Origin: Candidatus Jordarchaeales archaeon
GTDB lineage: Archaea > Asgardarchaeota > Jordiarchaeia > Jordiarchaeales > Freyrarchaeaceae
DNA length: 64,000 bases
Direction of reading: 5' to 3'
Assembly: GCA_038889235.1 (NCBI GenBank)
Contig: JAWAHN010000001.1
Location: forward strand, 654,499 to 718,498
The notes under the pieces are model-generated. The model ran no database searches. It was not told the DNA's origin and saw nothing but the letters and a program-made list of their open reading frames with translations. This document shows positions 53,632-63,388 of the stretch, piece by piece. Every line of letters starts with the position of its first letter. The first letter of the stretch is position 1. The translations under genes were made by a program, and so were the position numbers.

Positions 53632-54643
53632 TCTCTTTCCCTGCCTCCCTAGTCAATATAGGATATATCTCTGTCCAGTCTCTCCTTCCAAGAACTACTT
53701 CGACTTCATTTGGAGTCAACACGGGAATGGGAAAGCGTGGTCCATCCTCGATTGCAATTCTAGGACATGCCGTCACGACAAGCGCTTCTATATCTTTTAA
53801 ATTGGTGAAGCGTTCAGGGGATACTTCTCTCATGGCTAACAAATAAACTTCTTTCCCCGAAGCGCGCAAGGTCTCTTTCAACTTTTTTACTAATTTTAAA
53901 CGAGTTTGACCAGATTTTAACCCTATAACTATACCGAACTTTTCCGCGTTTTTGGCTCTACATATCTGAGCAAATCTCTCAAGGAGTATGCGTTTAACTT
54001 GTGGCGTCACGTCACACGCTTCCCCCGTGTAAGGGTCTAGCGATATGACACGTTTTCCGGTGAAGAGCGCCATACCCACCGCATGGAAAAAACCACCACC
54101 TATAAAGAGGACAGTGTCGGCTTCCGATGAAAAAACATTAGAGAAGTCGCAGCCTAATACTTGGCCGGGGTAGGGTGCTTTCTTACTACACGCCTTAAGA
54201 ACCACTTTGACCCCAGCGTTTTCTAATGCTTTTTTAACTTTGGGTAGTTTTTTAGCGTGCTGCACTGTTGACGTAAGAATCAAGCGCTTTAATCCAAAGC
54301 GTGACGATACATTAACCGCTTGATCTTCGATCTCGCGTGTCGAAAAACACTCAACGAAAATAACGGGTATAGTGGTGTTAATGGGCCAAGGAGCATGCCC
54401 AAAATGAATCAAGAGGTCTGCTTTAAGAGCGGTAGATTCATGGATTGCTAAATCGCACGCCCCCCAGCATGGGTCAAGCGATATAATAACTTCGGCTCTT
54501 GTCTTTTCCTCTAAGATGGATGCGACTTTTGTTGCGTAGGGAAGGAGACCTTCAGGGAATTGGAGGCAAACCCGCTGAGCCCTTCTCTCTTTAACTTCTG
54601 AAATTACCTTTTCAATTTCAAAGTCGAAGTCTTCCGCGTTCAT
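53624..54643 (-). CDS. dph2: 2-(3-amino-3-carboxypropyl)histidine synthase (Dph2)
   Basis: A 339-residue radical-SAM-like enzyme of diphthamide synthesis that transfers an aminocarboxypropyl group from SAM onto a histidine of EF2. The three cysteines that hold the noncanonical [4Fe-4S] cluster are visible: DPCWGACDLA (about 57-66; first), the KACSKKAPYPGQVLGCDFS region and VTACPRIAIEDG near the C-terminus. LIHFGHAPWP and LFIGGGFFHAVG are also typical. First gene of the run dph2-METTL5-csl4-rpoL. Confidence 0.95.
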   Translation of the reverse strand: MNAEDFDFEIEKVISEVKERRAQRVCLQFPEGLLPYATKVASILEEKTRAEVIISLDPCWGACDLAIHESTALKADLLIHFGHAPWPINTTIPVIFVECFSTREIEDQAVNVSSRFGLKRLILTSTVQHAKKLPKVKKALENAGVKVVLKACSKKAPYPGQVLGCDFSNVFSSEADTVLFIGGGFFHAVGMALFTGKRVISLDPYTGEACDVTPQVKRILLERFAQICRAKNAEKFGIVIGLKSGQTRLKLVKKLKETLRASGKEVYLLAMREVSPERFTNLKDIEALVVTACPRIAIEDGPRFPIPVLTPNEVEVVLGRRDWTEIYPILTREAGKENG

Positions 54644-54753
54644 AACGGGGAACCGCCTGAAACATGCCTGTTCCTACTAATTCTATCAAAAAGGAAAATA
54701 TTTTTTCTTCGTCTTAGACGATATTGTAACTGCTTTCAGACGAGGTGACGGAG

Positions 54754-55989
54754 ATGAGTAAAATAGAGCGCATCGAGGCGCGAAAAATATTTGATTCAAG
54801 GGGGAACCCGACAATAGAAGTAACAGTGTATGCTGGTGGCGTAATGGCGAGCGCGTGTGCTCCTTCTGGTGCGAGCGTCGGTAAATTCGAGGCGCAAGCG
54901 TTTCCTAAAGGAGGAGTTGAACAGTCAATTAAAGTAATCAAGGAACTTTCAGACGTGCTAAGAGGGATGAGTGTAGACGACCAAGCATCAATAGACATGA
55001 CCATCCGTAAATTTGATGGGACAGAGAACTTTAGCAGACTAGGGGGAAATGCTGCGATAGCGCTTTCCATAGCTGTCGCGAAGGCAGCATCTATTGTTAG
55101 AGGAGTGCCTTTATGCAAATACCTTAACAATGAATTAGAAGCACCTTTTCCGCTCAGTAATATAATCGGTGGCGGGGTTCATACTAAAGGAGATTCCATA
55201 GATTTTCAGGAGTTCCTAGTGCTTCCTGTAGGCGCCAAAAGTTTTAGGGAGGCTGCAAGTGTTAACGTAATGGTTCACAGAGAAGTGGCCCGCATTTTAA
55301 CAGAACGATACCCGAAATATGTGTTTGGAAGGAACGATGAAGGAGCGTGGGCAGCCCCTCTGACTATACGAGAAGCTATTGAAGTGCTTTTCTCAGCGAC
55401 GTGTAAGGTTGAAAGTGAAACAAATGTTAAGGTTAGAATGGGTATTGATGCTGCAGCGTCTGAACTTTGGGATGAAAAGAAGAAATCATACATTTACAGG
55501 AAAGAAGGGTTTGAGAAAAAAAGAGAGGAGCAAATTGAATACATATCTTCACTTATAGAAGAATACGATATAGCTTACTTCGAGGATCCGTTTAACGAAG
55601 AAGATTTTGAAGCTTTTGCGAGTTTGAAGAGCTCGCTAAAGAAAAAATGTATAATCACAGGGGATGACCTAACAGTAACCAACAGGAAAAGGATAGAGCT
55701 GGCTATTGAGAGGAGGGCCATAAATGGAGTAATAATAAAACCAAACCAGATAGGAACGCTTACGGAAACTAGAAAGGCTGTTGAGGTGGCTCTGTCAAAG
55801 AACGTTGTCCCAGTGGCGTCTCACAGATCGGGTGAAACGTGTGATCCAGCGTTAGCACATCTTGCGCTAGGAATGAAATGTCCCGTGATAAAGATAGGGA
55901 TTATGGGCGGTGAAAGAATAGTAAAAATAAACGAAATAATGAGGGTCGAAGAAGAGTTAGGGGTCAAAATGGCAAAGCCTCCGATTTGA
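54754..55989 (+). CDS. eno: enolase
   Basis: A 411-residue glycolytic/gluconeogenic enzyme interconverting 2-phosphoglycerate and phosphoenolpyruvate. ARKIFDSRGNPTIEV at the start, GASVGKFEA, RMGIDAAASELW, AYFEDPFNEED (metal ligands), ITGDDLTVTN, IKPNQIGTLTETRKAV with catalytic Lys, and the signature VASHRSGETCD. ATG at 54754 with GAGGTGA upstream (the frame opens three codons earlier at a GTG). Next to PEP synthase, both working at the PEP node. Confidence 0.97.
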   Translation: MSKIERIEARKIFDSRGNPTIEVTVYAGGVMASACAPSGASVGKFEAQAFPKGGVEQSIKVIKELSDVLRGMSVDDQASIDMTIRKFDGTENFSRLGGNAAIALSIAVAKAASIVRGVPLCKYLNNELEAPFPLSNIIGGGVHTKGDSIDFQEFLVLPVGAKSFREAASVNVMVHREVARILTERYPKYVFGRNDEGAWAAPLTIREAIEVLFSATCKVESETNVKVRMGIDAAASELWDEKKKSYIYRKEGFEKKREEQIEYISSLIEEYDIAYFEDPFNEEDFEAFASLKSSLKKKCIITGDDLTVTNRKRIELAIERRAINGVIIKPNQIGTLTETRKAVEVALSKNVVPVASHRSGETCDPALAHLALGMKCPVIKIGIMGGERIVKINEIMRVEEELGVKMAKPPI

Positions 55990-56002
55990 GGGGGTTTACA
56001 CC

Positions 56003-56449
56003 ATTTTTGCTGAGATAGCTGAGTTCATAGAGACAAGGTATCGTAACGCGCGAAAAATAGTTGAAGTGGGTGTTGGAAGAAAATACGAAGTGGCTGCTAG
56101 ACTGGCGAGCAATCTGACTGCAGAGCTTATTTTAACTGACTTAAATCCTAATTTTTTCGTAGGAGTCAGACTTGGAAGAAACGTCAAAATGATTGTTGAT
56201 GACATTTTTAACCCTGATTGGAAGTTGTATGAAGGGGCAGACTTAATATACGCTATAAGACCGAACCCAGAAGTGCAAAATCAGATACTTGAAGTGGCGT
56301 CAAGAGTAGGAGCAGATGTTCTTCTCAATGTCCTAAGCGGAGAGTGGATTGAAACGAACAATAAAAAAATGAAACACGTGTTGATCAATTATAAGGGAGT
56401 CACGTTACACCTCTTCCTTAATGTTTCCCGTAAAAGAGAAGAAACTTGA
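56003..56449 (+). CDS. UPF0146 family protein, probable ATT start
   Basis: About 148 residues of a small archaeal family of unknown function resembling a SAM-binding fold: IVEVGVGRKYEVAARLA, LILTDLNPN and YAIRPNPEVQNQILEVA. The family normally begins about 20 residues before the first ATG/GTG (GTG 56066), and the frame is open with fitting sequence (FAEIAEFIETRYR) back to 55990. The only sensible start is the ATT at 56003, preceded by GAGGGGG and the same GGGGGTTTACA leader as rpl1. Start codon is inference. Confidence 0.75.
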   Translation: MFAEIAEFIETRYRNARKIVEVGVGRKYEVAARLASNLTAELILTDLNPNFFVGVRLGRNVKMIVDDIFNPDWKLYEGADLIYAIRPNPEVQNQILEVASRVGADVLLNVLSGEWIETNNKKMKHVLINYKGVTLHLFLNVSRKREET

Positions 56450-56560
56450 TTTAACAGAGATTGTTAGCATGTATGTATGTACAATCTAATAAAAAAAGGT
56501 TTATAAAAAAGCAGGAGTCACCCTTTTCATAGAAGGTACGGAATAATAAGGGGTGGGCAC

Positions 56561-58969
56561 TTGTCAAGGAATGAAAGATTTGTACTTTGGTTCGAAGAAG
56601 TAGGAAAGGAAGACGTGGCACTAGTGGGCGGAAAATGCGCGAATTTAGGAGAACTAATGACGAAAGCAAAGGTGCCGGTCCCGCCAGGGTTCGCTGTGAC
56701 AACACATGCTTTCAACTACTTCATTACCAAAACGAAAGTGAAAGATAAAATATTCAAAATACTTGAAGATATTGACGTCAAAGACTTGAAGCAGCTAGAA
56801 GAAGCCTCAAGAGAGATGAGGAGACTAATTGAGGAGGCGCGAATTCCCGAAGAAATAGAGACAGAGATCCTGAATGCTTACGACGAATTAACTAGGAAAG
56901 TTGGTAGAGAACCTCTTGTAGCTGTTCGTTCCAGCGCCTCGGCAGAGGATTGAGTTGGCTTCCCTCAATTGCCGGGCGCCAGCTTTGCTGGGCAGCAAGA
57001 AACGTATTTGAATGTTTGCAGAAGCGAGCTTTTAGAGAAGATTAAGAAATGTTGGAGCAGCCTTTACACCCCTAGGGCAATAGTATACAGAAAAGAGAAG
57101 GGCTTTAAGCACGAACACGTTTCGATAGGTGTTGCTGTACAAGAAATGGTTGATGCGAGATCTGCAGGGGTGATGTTTAGCATACACCCAACTACTGGTG
57201 AGAGGAATAAGATTCTCATAGAGGCAAGCTGGGGGCTCGGTGAGGCTGTTGTGAGCGGAGCAGTAACGCCCGATACGTACATAGTAGACAAAAACACTCT
57301 TGAAATACTTGAAAAACATATTGCTTCTAAGAAAGTTGAGTATGTAAGGGATCCTAAAACTGGAAAGACAGTACATTTAGAGGTGCCTAAGGAAAGACAG
57401 GACGCACCCGCTTTGAGTAACGAAGAAATAAAGACTCTGGCAAAATACGCGCTTCAGATAGAGAGACATTACGGTGTTCCTCAAGATATTGAATGGGCTG
57501 TGGATAGAGACGGAAGGATTTTTATACTGCAAGCAAGACCTGAAACTGTGCACTCGAAAGGCGTGCTTGTAGAGCAAAAACCGGTGGAAAGTGTGAGTGG
57601 AATAGAAGTTTTAGTGAGAGGGTTGCCGGTCTCCCCGGGGATAGGTGCTGGTAAAGTTAAGGTAATTCTTGACGTCAAAGAAATTCATAAAGTTCAGGAG
57701 GGGGACGTTCTTGTTACCAGGATGACAACGCCTGATTGGGTTCCAGCGATGAAAAAAGCGGTCGCGATAGTTACAGATGAGGGGGGTTATACCTGTCATG
57801 CAGCAATAGTGTCTCGTGAATTGGGTATCCCATGTGTTGTGGGTACGGGGAACGCAACAAAAGTGCTTGCGAACGTAGACGCTGTGACTGTGGATGGTAG
57901 TAAGGGATTGGTTTACCGTGGAATAGTAGAGAAGGTTGAAAAAGCTGAGACACCAACCGTCGTCACAACCGCTATGATTCCGACTGCGACCAAAATATTT
58001 GTTAACCTTTCAATACCGGAGATCGCCGACAAAGTTGCAAGCGAAACTATGGCCGACGGTGTTGGACTTCTCAGAGCGGAGCACATGATGATAACTATAG
58101 GTAAACATCCTAGAAAGCTCATAGAAGAAGGTGGAGAAAGCCTAATGATTGAAAGGTTTGCAGAGGGCATCAAAAAAGTTGCTGAAGCATTTTATCCTAG
58201 ACCCGTAGTGTATAGGTTCTTAGACTTCAAACCAGACGAATTCTTAGCTTTGGAAGGAGGAGAAAAATACGAGCTTGAAGCGGGACACGTTGGACCAAAC
58301 CCAATGATAGGATACAGAGGCCAATTTAGATATGTCAAAGAGCCAGACATATTCAGGTTGGAGTGCAGAGCGGTGAAGAAAGTCAGAGAGGAATACGGGC
58401 TGAAAAATGTCTGGGTTATGGTGCCATTCGTTAACACAGTGGAAATTTTCAGAGAAGTTAAAAGAATAATGAAAGAAGAAGGGCTTGACCGAGAAAAGGA
58501 TCCTGACTTTAAGCTATGGATAATGGTTGAGGTTCCGAGTAGCGTCTTTCTCATAGACAAGTTCTGCGAAGAAGGCATAGATGGAATATCATTTGGAACC
58601 AATGACCTCACAATGCTAGTGCTGGGAGTGGACAGAAATGATGCTTCGGTTCAAGAAGTTTACGACGAACGTAATTTAGCAGTACTTAGGGCGATAGCAT
58701 ACACTATAAAGATATGTAGGAAGTACGGGGTAACTACTTCTGTGTGTGGGCAAGCACCCAGCGTGTATCCGGACTACTTGGAGTTCCTAGTGAGACTGGG
58801 AGCCACTTCGATAAGTGTGAATCCAGACGCTGTGAAAAGAACACGTGAAATGGTAGCAAGAATAGAGCAGCAAATCCTCATGGAAAAAGCTCTAGGCATC
58901 AAACCTAGAGTCAAGATAGGGAAATACTTCCTCGAGGAAGTGGAGTTCTGGAAGCTGGCAAACGACTAA
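56561..58969 (+). CDS. ppsA: phosphoenolpyruvate synthase, interrupted by a mini-intron
   Basis: Makes PEP from pyruvate, ATP and water for gluconeogenesis. The coding sequence is 56561-56950 plus 56969-58969, 796 residues when the 18-nt insert at 56951-56968 is removed, a normal length. The ATP-grasp domain holds [16 protein letters not shown] and [18 protein letters not shown] across the junction. The phosphohistidine domain has [12 protein letters not shown] (His 407), and the PEP/TIM domain has [27 protein letters not shown] and [11 protein letters not shown] start with GGGGTG upstream. Everything after the TGA is intact and under selection, so it is not a simple pseudogene. Confidence 0.9.
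56951..56968 (+). other. 18-nt bulge-helix-bulge intron inside ppsA
   Basis: The insert TGAGTTGGCTTCCCTCAA contains an in-frame TGA. Flanking RNA folds as a canonical splice motif: exon helix CGGCA (56940-56944) with UGCCG (56970-56974), extended by GCGCC/GGCGC; central 4-bp helix GAGG (56945-56948) with CCUC (56963-56966); bulges AUU (56949-56951) and AAU (56967-56969); inner stem GAG/UUC. Cutting after the second base of each bulge removes exactly these 18 bases and joins GAT to TTG, giving [11 protein letters not shown]. Like most tRNA introns in the window it ends in AA. Confidence 0.88.
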
Positions 58970-59006
58970 GGAAGCCCCTACATTTTCTTCTCATTCAGCG
59001 AAACGC

Positions 59007-59014
59007 TTTAAAAA
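59007..59014 (+). promoter_or_regulatory. TATA box of atpB
   Basis: TTTAAAAA predicts a transcript start near 59037, so atpB has its own promoter and its translation start must lie at or after about 59035. Confidence 0.45.
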
Positions 59015-59028
59015 CAATTCAGTTAATT

Positions 59029-60465
59029 TTGAAAGTGATTTCAATAGCGAAGGAGAGTGGCATTATTTCGGCGCAAAAATATTATCGTACAATATCCGAA
59101 ATCACCGGTCCACTTGTTATAGTGAGTGGTGTGAAAGACGTAGCTTACAATGAAGTAGTTCTCATAGAACTTCCTAATGGCGAAACAAGAAGAGGAACAG
59201 TTTTAGAAGTTGGGTTAGGTAAGGCTGTAGTTCAAGTCTTCGAGGGAACTAGAGGAATCGACGCCAGGAACACCACTGTCAGATTTACTGGGGAGACGAT
59301 GAAGCTGCCTGTCTCCATCGAGATGATGGGACGCATCTTTAATGGTTCAGGGGAGCCCATAGACGGGGGACCACCAATAATCCCTGAAGACGAGTTAGAT
59401 ATTCACGGTTACCCGATCAACCCTTATGCAAGAGAATACCCCAGAGAGTTTATCCAAACAGGTTTAAGCGTAATAGATGGTTTAAACTCTCTAGTCAGGG
59501 GGCAGAAGTTACCGATATTTTCAGGAGCAGGGTTACCTCACAATAGGATAGCTGTCCAAATAGCTAGGCAGGCTAAAGTTCTGGGGAAAGAGGAAGACTT
59601 CGCCGTTGTTTTCGCCGCAATGGGTATAACAGCAGAGGAGGCAAGATTTTTCAGGGCTGACTTCGAAAGAACTGGAGCGTTAGAAAGAGTTGTCCTTTTC
59701 ATGAACCTTGCAGATGACCCTGCGATTGAGAGAATAATAACTCCCCGAGTAGCCTTAACGGCAGCAGAGTACTTGGCATATGAACACAACATGCACATCT
59801 TAGTGATACTCACAGACATGACGAACTACGCTGAAGCTTTAAGAGAAATAAGCGCCGCAAGAGAAGAAGTGCCGGGAAGAAGAGGGTACCCAGGATACCT
59901 TTACACCGACCTCGCAACAATCTATGAGAGAGCTGGACGCATAAGAGGGAAGAAGGGAACGATAACTCAAATGCCAATTCTAACAATGCCCAACGATGAC
60001 ATTACTCACCCAATCCCAGACCTTACAGGCTATATCACGGAGGGACAGCTAATTGTTGATAGAGGACTTCACAGAAAAGGCATATACCCGCCAATTGACC
60101 CAAGACCAAGCTTAAGCAGGCTCATGAAAGAAGGTATAGGGCCGGGAAGAACTAGGAAAGACCACAGAGAAGTTAGTGACCAATTATACTATGCTTATAG
60201 TGAAGCAGTAGACCTCAGAGCATTAGTAGCTGTCGTAGGCGAGGAGGCGCTCCTTCCGAGAGACAAAAAATATCTAGAGTTCGGTGAAGTTTTCGAAAAG
60301 AGGTTCATTAATCAAGGAGAGTACGAAGAACGTAGCATAGAAGAAACACTGGATCTTGGATGGGAGTTACTAAGCATGTTCCCTGAAAGCGAGCTGAAAA
60401 GGATAGACCCAGAAACAATAAACTGGGCTAAACGAGAAGGAAAGTACACGTACGTCGGAGAGTAG
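59029..60465 (+). CDS. atpB: A-type ATP synthase subunit B
   Basis: The non-catalytic nucleotide-binding subunit of the archaeal rotary ATPase. [55 protein letters not shown], then [19 protein letters not shown] in place of a Walker A, and [33 protein letters not shown]. The frame opens at TTG 59029, but the TATA box suggests GTG 59035 (leaderless) or the ATT at 59062, which has AAGGAG six bases before it. The gene stands apart from the other ATP synthase subunits, normally its neighbours. Confidence 0.96.
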   Translation: MKVISIAKESGIISAQKYYRTISEITGPLVIVSGVKDVAYNEVVLIELPNGETRRGTVLEVGLGKAVVQVFEGTRGIDARNTTVRFTGETMKLPVSIEMMGRIFNGSGEPIDGGPPIIPEDELDIHGYPINPYAREYPREFIQTGLSVIDGLNSLVRGQKLPIFSGAGLPHNRIAVQIARQAKVLGKEEDFAVVFAAMGITAEEARFFRADFERTGALERVVLFMNLADDPAIERIITPRVALTAAEYLAYEHNMHILVILTDMTNYAEALREISAAREEVPGRRGYPGYLYTDLATIYERAGRIRGKKGTITQMPILTMPNDDITHPIPDLTGYITEGQLIVDRGLHRKGIYPPIDPRPSLSRLMKEGIGPGRTRKDHREVSDQLYYAYSEAVDLRALVAVVGEEALLPRDKKYLEFGEVFEKRFINQGEYEERSIEETLDLGWELLSMFPESELKRIDPETINWAKREGKYTYVGE

Positions 60466-60557
60466 TATGCAAGTTTAAGTTGATGAAGAAACAATTATTT
60501 ATTTCACTTTTTATATTACAATTTTTACGATTTTCAGTTTTTAGAATTAAGTACTTT

Positions 60558-60953
60558 TCAGGAGGCTTGGAAAAGCCAAGGCGCTTTACTAATTAACAAT
60601 AAATGAAGAATTACCACTGCCACTATAATTAAGATCAAACCGACTGCTATCAATTTAGTAGCGTAGCTTGGATTGTACGGGTTTTTTGTACCTTCATACA
60701 TTAAGATGAAGCCTGCAAAACTTGTGAATATTAGTACTGCTACCACAATTCCTTCTACTGCGTATTGATCTTGGAGACTATTACTTATGAAGCCAAAACT
60801 TATTGGGGGAGGGTTTATTAATAAGTAGGCGCCGCCGCTAAGAAGGAACAAAGCAAACACTACTAACATTATTGTTATTAATGTGTTGGGAGGTTGACGC
60901 AGCATGATCCTTTCTCGTATCCATTTCGATATTCGAGCATACATTTTCTTCAA
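60558..60953 (-). CDS. three-helix membrane protein, function unknown
   Basis: A 131-residue protein: a basic N-terminus (KKMYARISKWIRERIM) and three membrane helices (about 25-45, 65-88, 100-125). Contains LMYEGTKNPYNPSYATKLIAVGLILI before the last helix. Not recognised. Start preceded by GGAGGAAC. Same direction as the small zinc protein and topA, possibly the last gene of that run. Confidence 0.55.
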   Translation of the reverse strand: MKKMYARISKWIRERIMLRQPPNTLITIMLVVFALFLLSGGAYLLINPPPISFGFISNSLQDQYAVEGIVVAVLIFTSFAGFILMYEGTKNPYNPSYATKLIAVGLILIIVAVVILHLLLISKAPWLFQAS

Positions 60954-60991
60954 TAAGTTCCTCCTCCCTTTCTCGACCAGGTGAGGTTTAA

Positions 60992-61219
60992 TTACTTTTG
61001 GTTTTGCCTCCTAATTAAATCGTCTGCCACTTCTTTAGCCCATTGACCAGTATTTTCGTTCTCTGCTACCCTTCTTAAATATTCCTGCCAACTTATTTGA
61101 AAAGCTTTTTTCCAGTGCGGATACTGTTTCTTTAGGTTTTCATATGCCAGTTGATGTTTTTCACAATAGACGCTGCCCTCCACTCTTTTTTCACCACAGA
61201 TTTGACATTTTTCCCGCAT
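60992..61219 (-). CDS. small zinc-binding protein
   Basis: A 75-residue protein with a single zinc site at its N-terminus, CQICGEKRVEGSVYCEKH, then an aromatic helical tail (YPHWKKAFQISWQEYLRRVAEN). Its ATG lies one base after the topA stop codon, so it is almost certainly co-translated with topoisomerase I. Function unknown. Confidence 0.7.
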   Translation of the reverse strand: MREKCQICGEKRVEGSVYCEKHQLAYENLKKQYPHWKKAFQISWQEYLRRVAENENTGQWAKEVADDLIRRQNQK

Positions 61220-61220
61220 T

Positions 61221-63284
61221 TCACTTTGCCTCCTGACAGTTCTGCCAATTAACGCAAATTTCCTGAGGACGTCGCTTAGGCCTTTTAATGATAATTATTG
61301 GGAAACCACAATTAGGGCATTTCTTTCGTGTTGGTTCGATGGTTCCTGATTGAGGGAGTGGAGCACTAAAATAGCATTTTGCATTCCAATAGTTAGAGCA
61401 GCCCACGAACCGTTTCTTACTTTTTTTAGATTTAACTATTTTCAATAGTCCTCCACAGATTGGACATTCACCTAAAGTAGACTCTTTTTCCCATAAAACT
61501 ACTAATGATTCATAAAGCGCTTTTCCAATTTCTTTTTCTTTCAATTTAAATTCTTCAAGGATTGGAGTTAGTTTTTCTATCGCATCCATTAATACTTCTT
61601 GTCTCGTTTTTTTCTGTAGTTCTATTTGATTCATTGCTTCTTCGAGTTCACGTGTTAAATCAACTGACAAAACTTTTGGACAGTAGGACGATAAAACGTT
61701 GATCACAGAGAAGCCTAGGTCGGTCATTTCAATTTGTCTTCCGGTAATGTACCGCCTTTCATAAAGTGTTTCTATTATTTCTGCTCGGGTGGCTTTCGTT
61801 CCTATCTGGTTGGCTTCCATTAATTTTAGGAGACTGCTGGGGTTATATCTAGGGGGTGGCGACGTATACTTTTTCTCTGGAAGGACCTCGATTATTTCAA
61901 CTTGATCTCCTTCATTCACGTTGGGAAGCTCCATTTCTTCTATTCTGGCGTATGGCTTGTAAGCGTCTAACCAGCCGGCGTGCTTGGTTTTTATTCCTCT
62001 TATGTAAAAATCATGGGATGAAATCTTTACTACGATTTTCATGCTTTCTCGAATAGAGGGGGGGCCGAATGATGCGAGGAAGCGCCTCACTATTAAATCG
62101 AATATTCTTTCCTCTTCTGGTGAAAGCTTTTCTTCGGGAAGCACTCCTGTCGGATGGATTGGCGGATGCGCTGGATCGTCTTTTTTACCTTCAGTAGGGG
62201 ATAGTTTTCCACTAGAAAGGATTGAAGTGGCTATGGGCTCATATTGTTCACATTTTTTCAGTTGTTCAAGGATGGATGCTAAATCTATTGACAGAGGAAA
62301 CTTTTGACTGCCGGTTCGCGGATAAGAAATCAAAGCTGCTAGGTATAGTCTTTCGGCAATGGCCATTGTCCTACTGGGGGTATAACCGAAGAGAGAATAA
62401 GCCTCTGATTGAAGGCTGCCGATGTCAAATGGGGGTGGTGGATTAAGTTTTCTTTCGGCTGAATGAATTTCAGTTATTACTCCTGTTTGGTTGCTGCATT
62501 CTTCGACGATCCTGTCAGCTTCATCTTTTAGCAATATTTTTCCTTTCCCATATTGCAAAATGTAGGGTTTACCGTGAATTCTAACTTTAATTTTAATCTC
62601 CCAGTAAGGTCTTGGCACAAAACTTTTTATTTCGTACTCTCTTTTTGCTACGAAGTAAAGCGTTGGTCCTTGAACGCGCCCAGTGCTTAAAATAAAATGC
62701 TTTCCGGCGGCGTTCTTTAGTGATGTAGTCATTGCTCGTGACAAATTTACTCCATATATCCAGTCAATTTCATGCCTTGTCCTGCCTGCTTCGATAAGGC
62801 CCCAATCAAGGGATTCTGAAAGGGAGTAGTAGGCCTTGAGAAGTTCTTTTTCGGTTAATGCTGAAAATTTCATCCTTTTTGCTTTTGAAAGGCTGTCTGA
62901 GCCGCAGGCGTATTTGAGTATATTGTAGGCAATTTGGCTACCTTCTATGTCGAAGTCGGTAGCCGAAATAAATAAGTCGGCACCTTTAGCAAGTTTCGAA
63001 ATGAGACTTATGAAGCGCTCAGTGTTGGCGGCGCGTTTGTTAACACGATAGGCAGCAACCCATTCTAAGTTGAAGACAGGGTAAATCCACCCGTCACTTT
63101 TTTGGCGAACTAGGAAAAGATGACCTAAAGCTGGGACTATTATCAATTCATTCTTGTCTCTAATTGCTTTATAATAGCGGATGCCATCTTCTTCATAGAC
63201 TGCTGGGTTACCATTTTCGTCAAGCGCCCTGGCGATGCGTTCTGCGGCACTGGGTTTTTCTGCGATAACTAAAATATAACCCAC
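61221..63284 (-). CDS. topA: DNA topoisomerase I (type IA)
   Basis: A 687-residue type IA topoisomerase that relaxes negative supercoils through a 5'-phosphotyrosine. N-terminal Toprim domain (GYILVIAEKPSAAERIARALDENG, ATDFDIEGSQIA with metal-binding acids). The active-site Tyr is in LISYPRTGSQKFP (about 309-312). C-terminal zinc fingers CPICGG...C and CPNCGFP...C (about 618-684). No helicase domain, so it is not reverse gyrase. Followed by the small zinc protein. Confidence 0.96.
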   Translation of the reverse strand: MGYILVIAEKPSAAERIARALDENGNPAVYEEDGIRYYKAIRDKNELIIVPALGHLFLVRQKSDGWIYPVFNLEWVAAYRVNKRAANTERFISLISKLAKGADLFISATDFDIEGSQIAYNILKYACGSDSLSKAKRMKFSALTEKELLKAYYSLSESLDWGLIEAGRTRHEIDWIYGVNLSRAMTTSLKNAAGKHFILSTGRVQGPTLYFVAKREYEIKSFVPRPYWEIKIKVRIHGKPYILQYGKGKILLKDEADRIVEECSNQTGVITEIHSAERKLNPPPPFDIGSLQSEAYSLFGYTPSRTMAIAERLYLAALISYPRTGSQKFPLSIDLASILEQLKKCEQYEPIATSILSSGKLSPTEGKKDDPAHPPIHPTGVLPEEKLSPEEERIFDLIVRRFLASFGPPSIRESMKIVVKISSHDFYIRGIKTKHAGWLDAYKPYARIEEMELPNVNEGDQVEIIEVLPEKKYTSPPPRYNPSSLLKLMEANQIGTKATRAEIIETLYERRYITGRQIEMTDLGFSVINVLSSYCPKVLSVDLTRELEEAMNQIELQKKTRQEVLMDAIEKLTPILEEFKLKEKEIGKALYESLVVLWEKESTLGECPICGGLLKIVKSKKSKKRFVGCSNYWNAKCYFSAPLPQSGTIEPTRKKCPNCGFPIIIIKRPKRRPQEICVNWQNCQEAK

Positions 63285-63388
63285 TTAAGCTGCCTCCTTG
63301 GGGGGGTAAGGTGTACAAAAGGCAGGCAATTGCTTTTTTTATCATCCCACTGTTCTCTCTTAGACTGTTAGAGACTTTTTAAACGTTT

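Noticed and set aside
56951-56953. TGA in ppsA read as selenocysteine or by stop-codon read-through
   Set aside because: The TGA is within an insert absent from the conserved motif, PEP synthases have no selenocysteine at that place, and no archaeal SECIS-like element was noticed. A splice motif explains stop and insert together.
56951-56968. Translational bypass or simple pseudogene as the explanation of the ppsA break
   Set aside because: There is no matching take-off and landing codon around the gap, and the downstream 666 codons are intact and conserved. The perfect bulge-helix-bulge is more specific. An assembly error remains possible but would not be expected to create such a structure.
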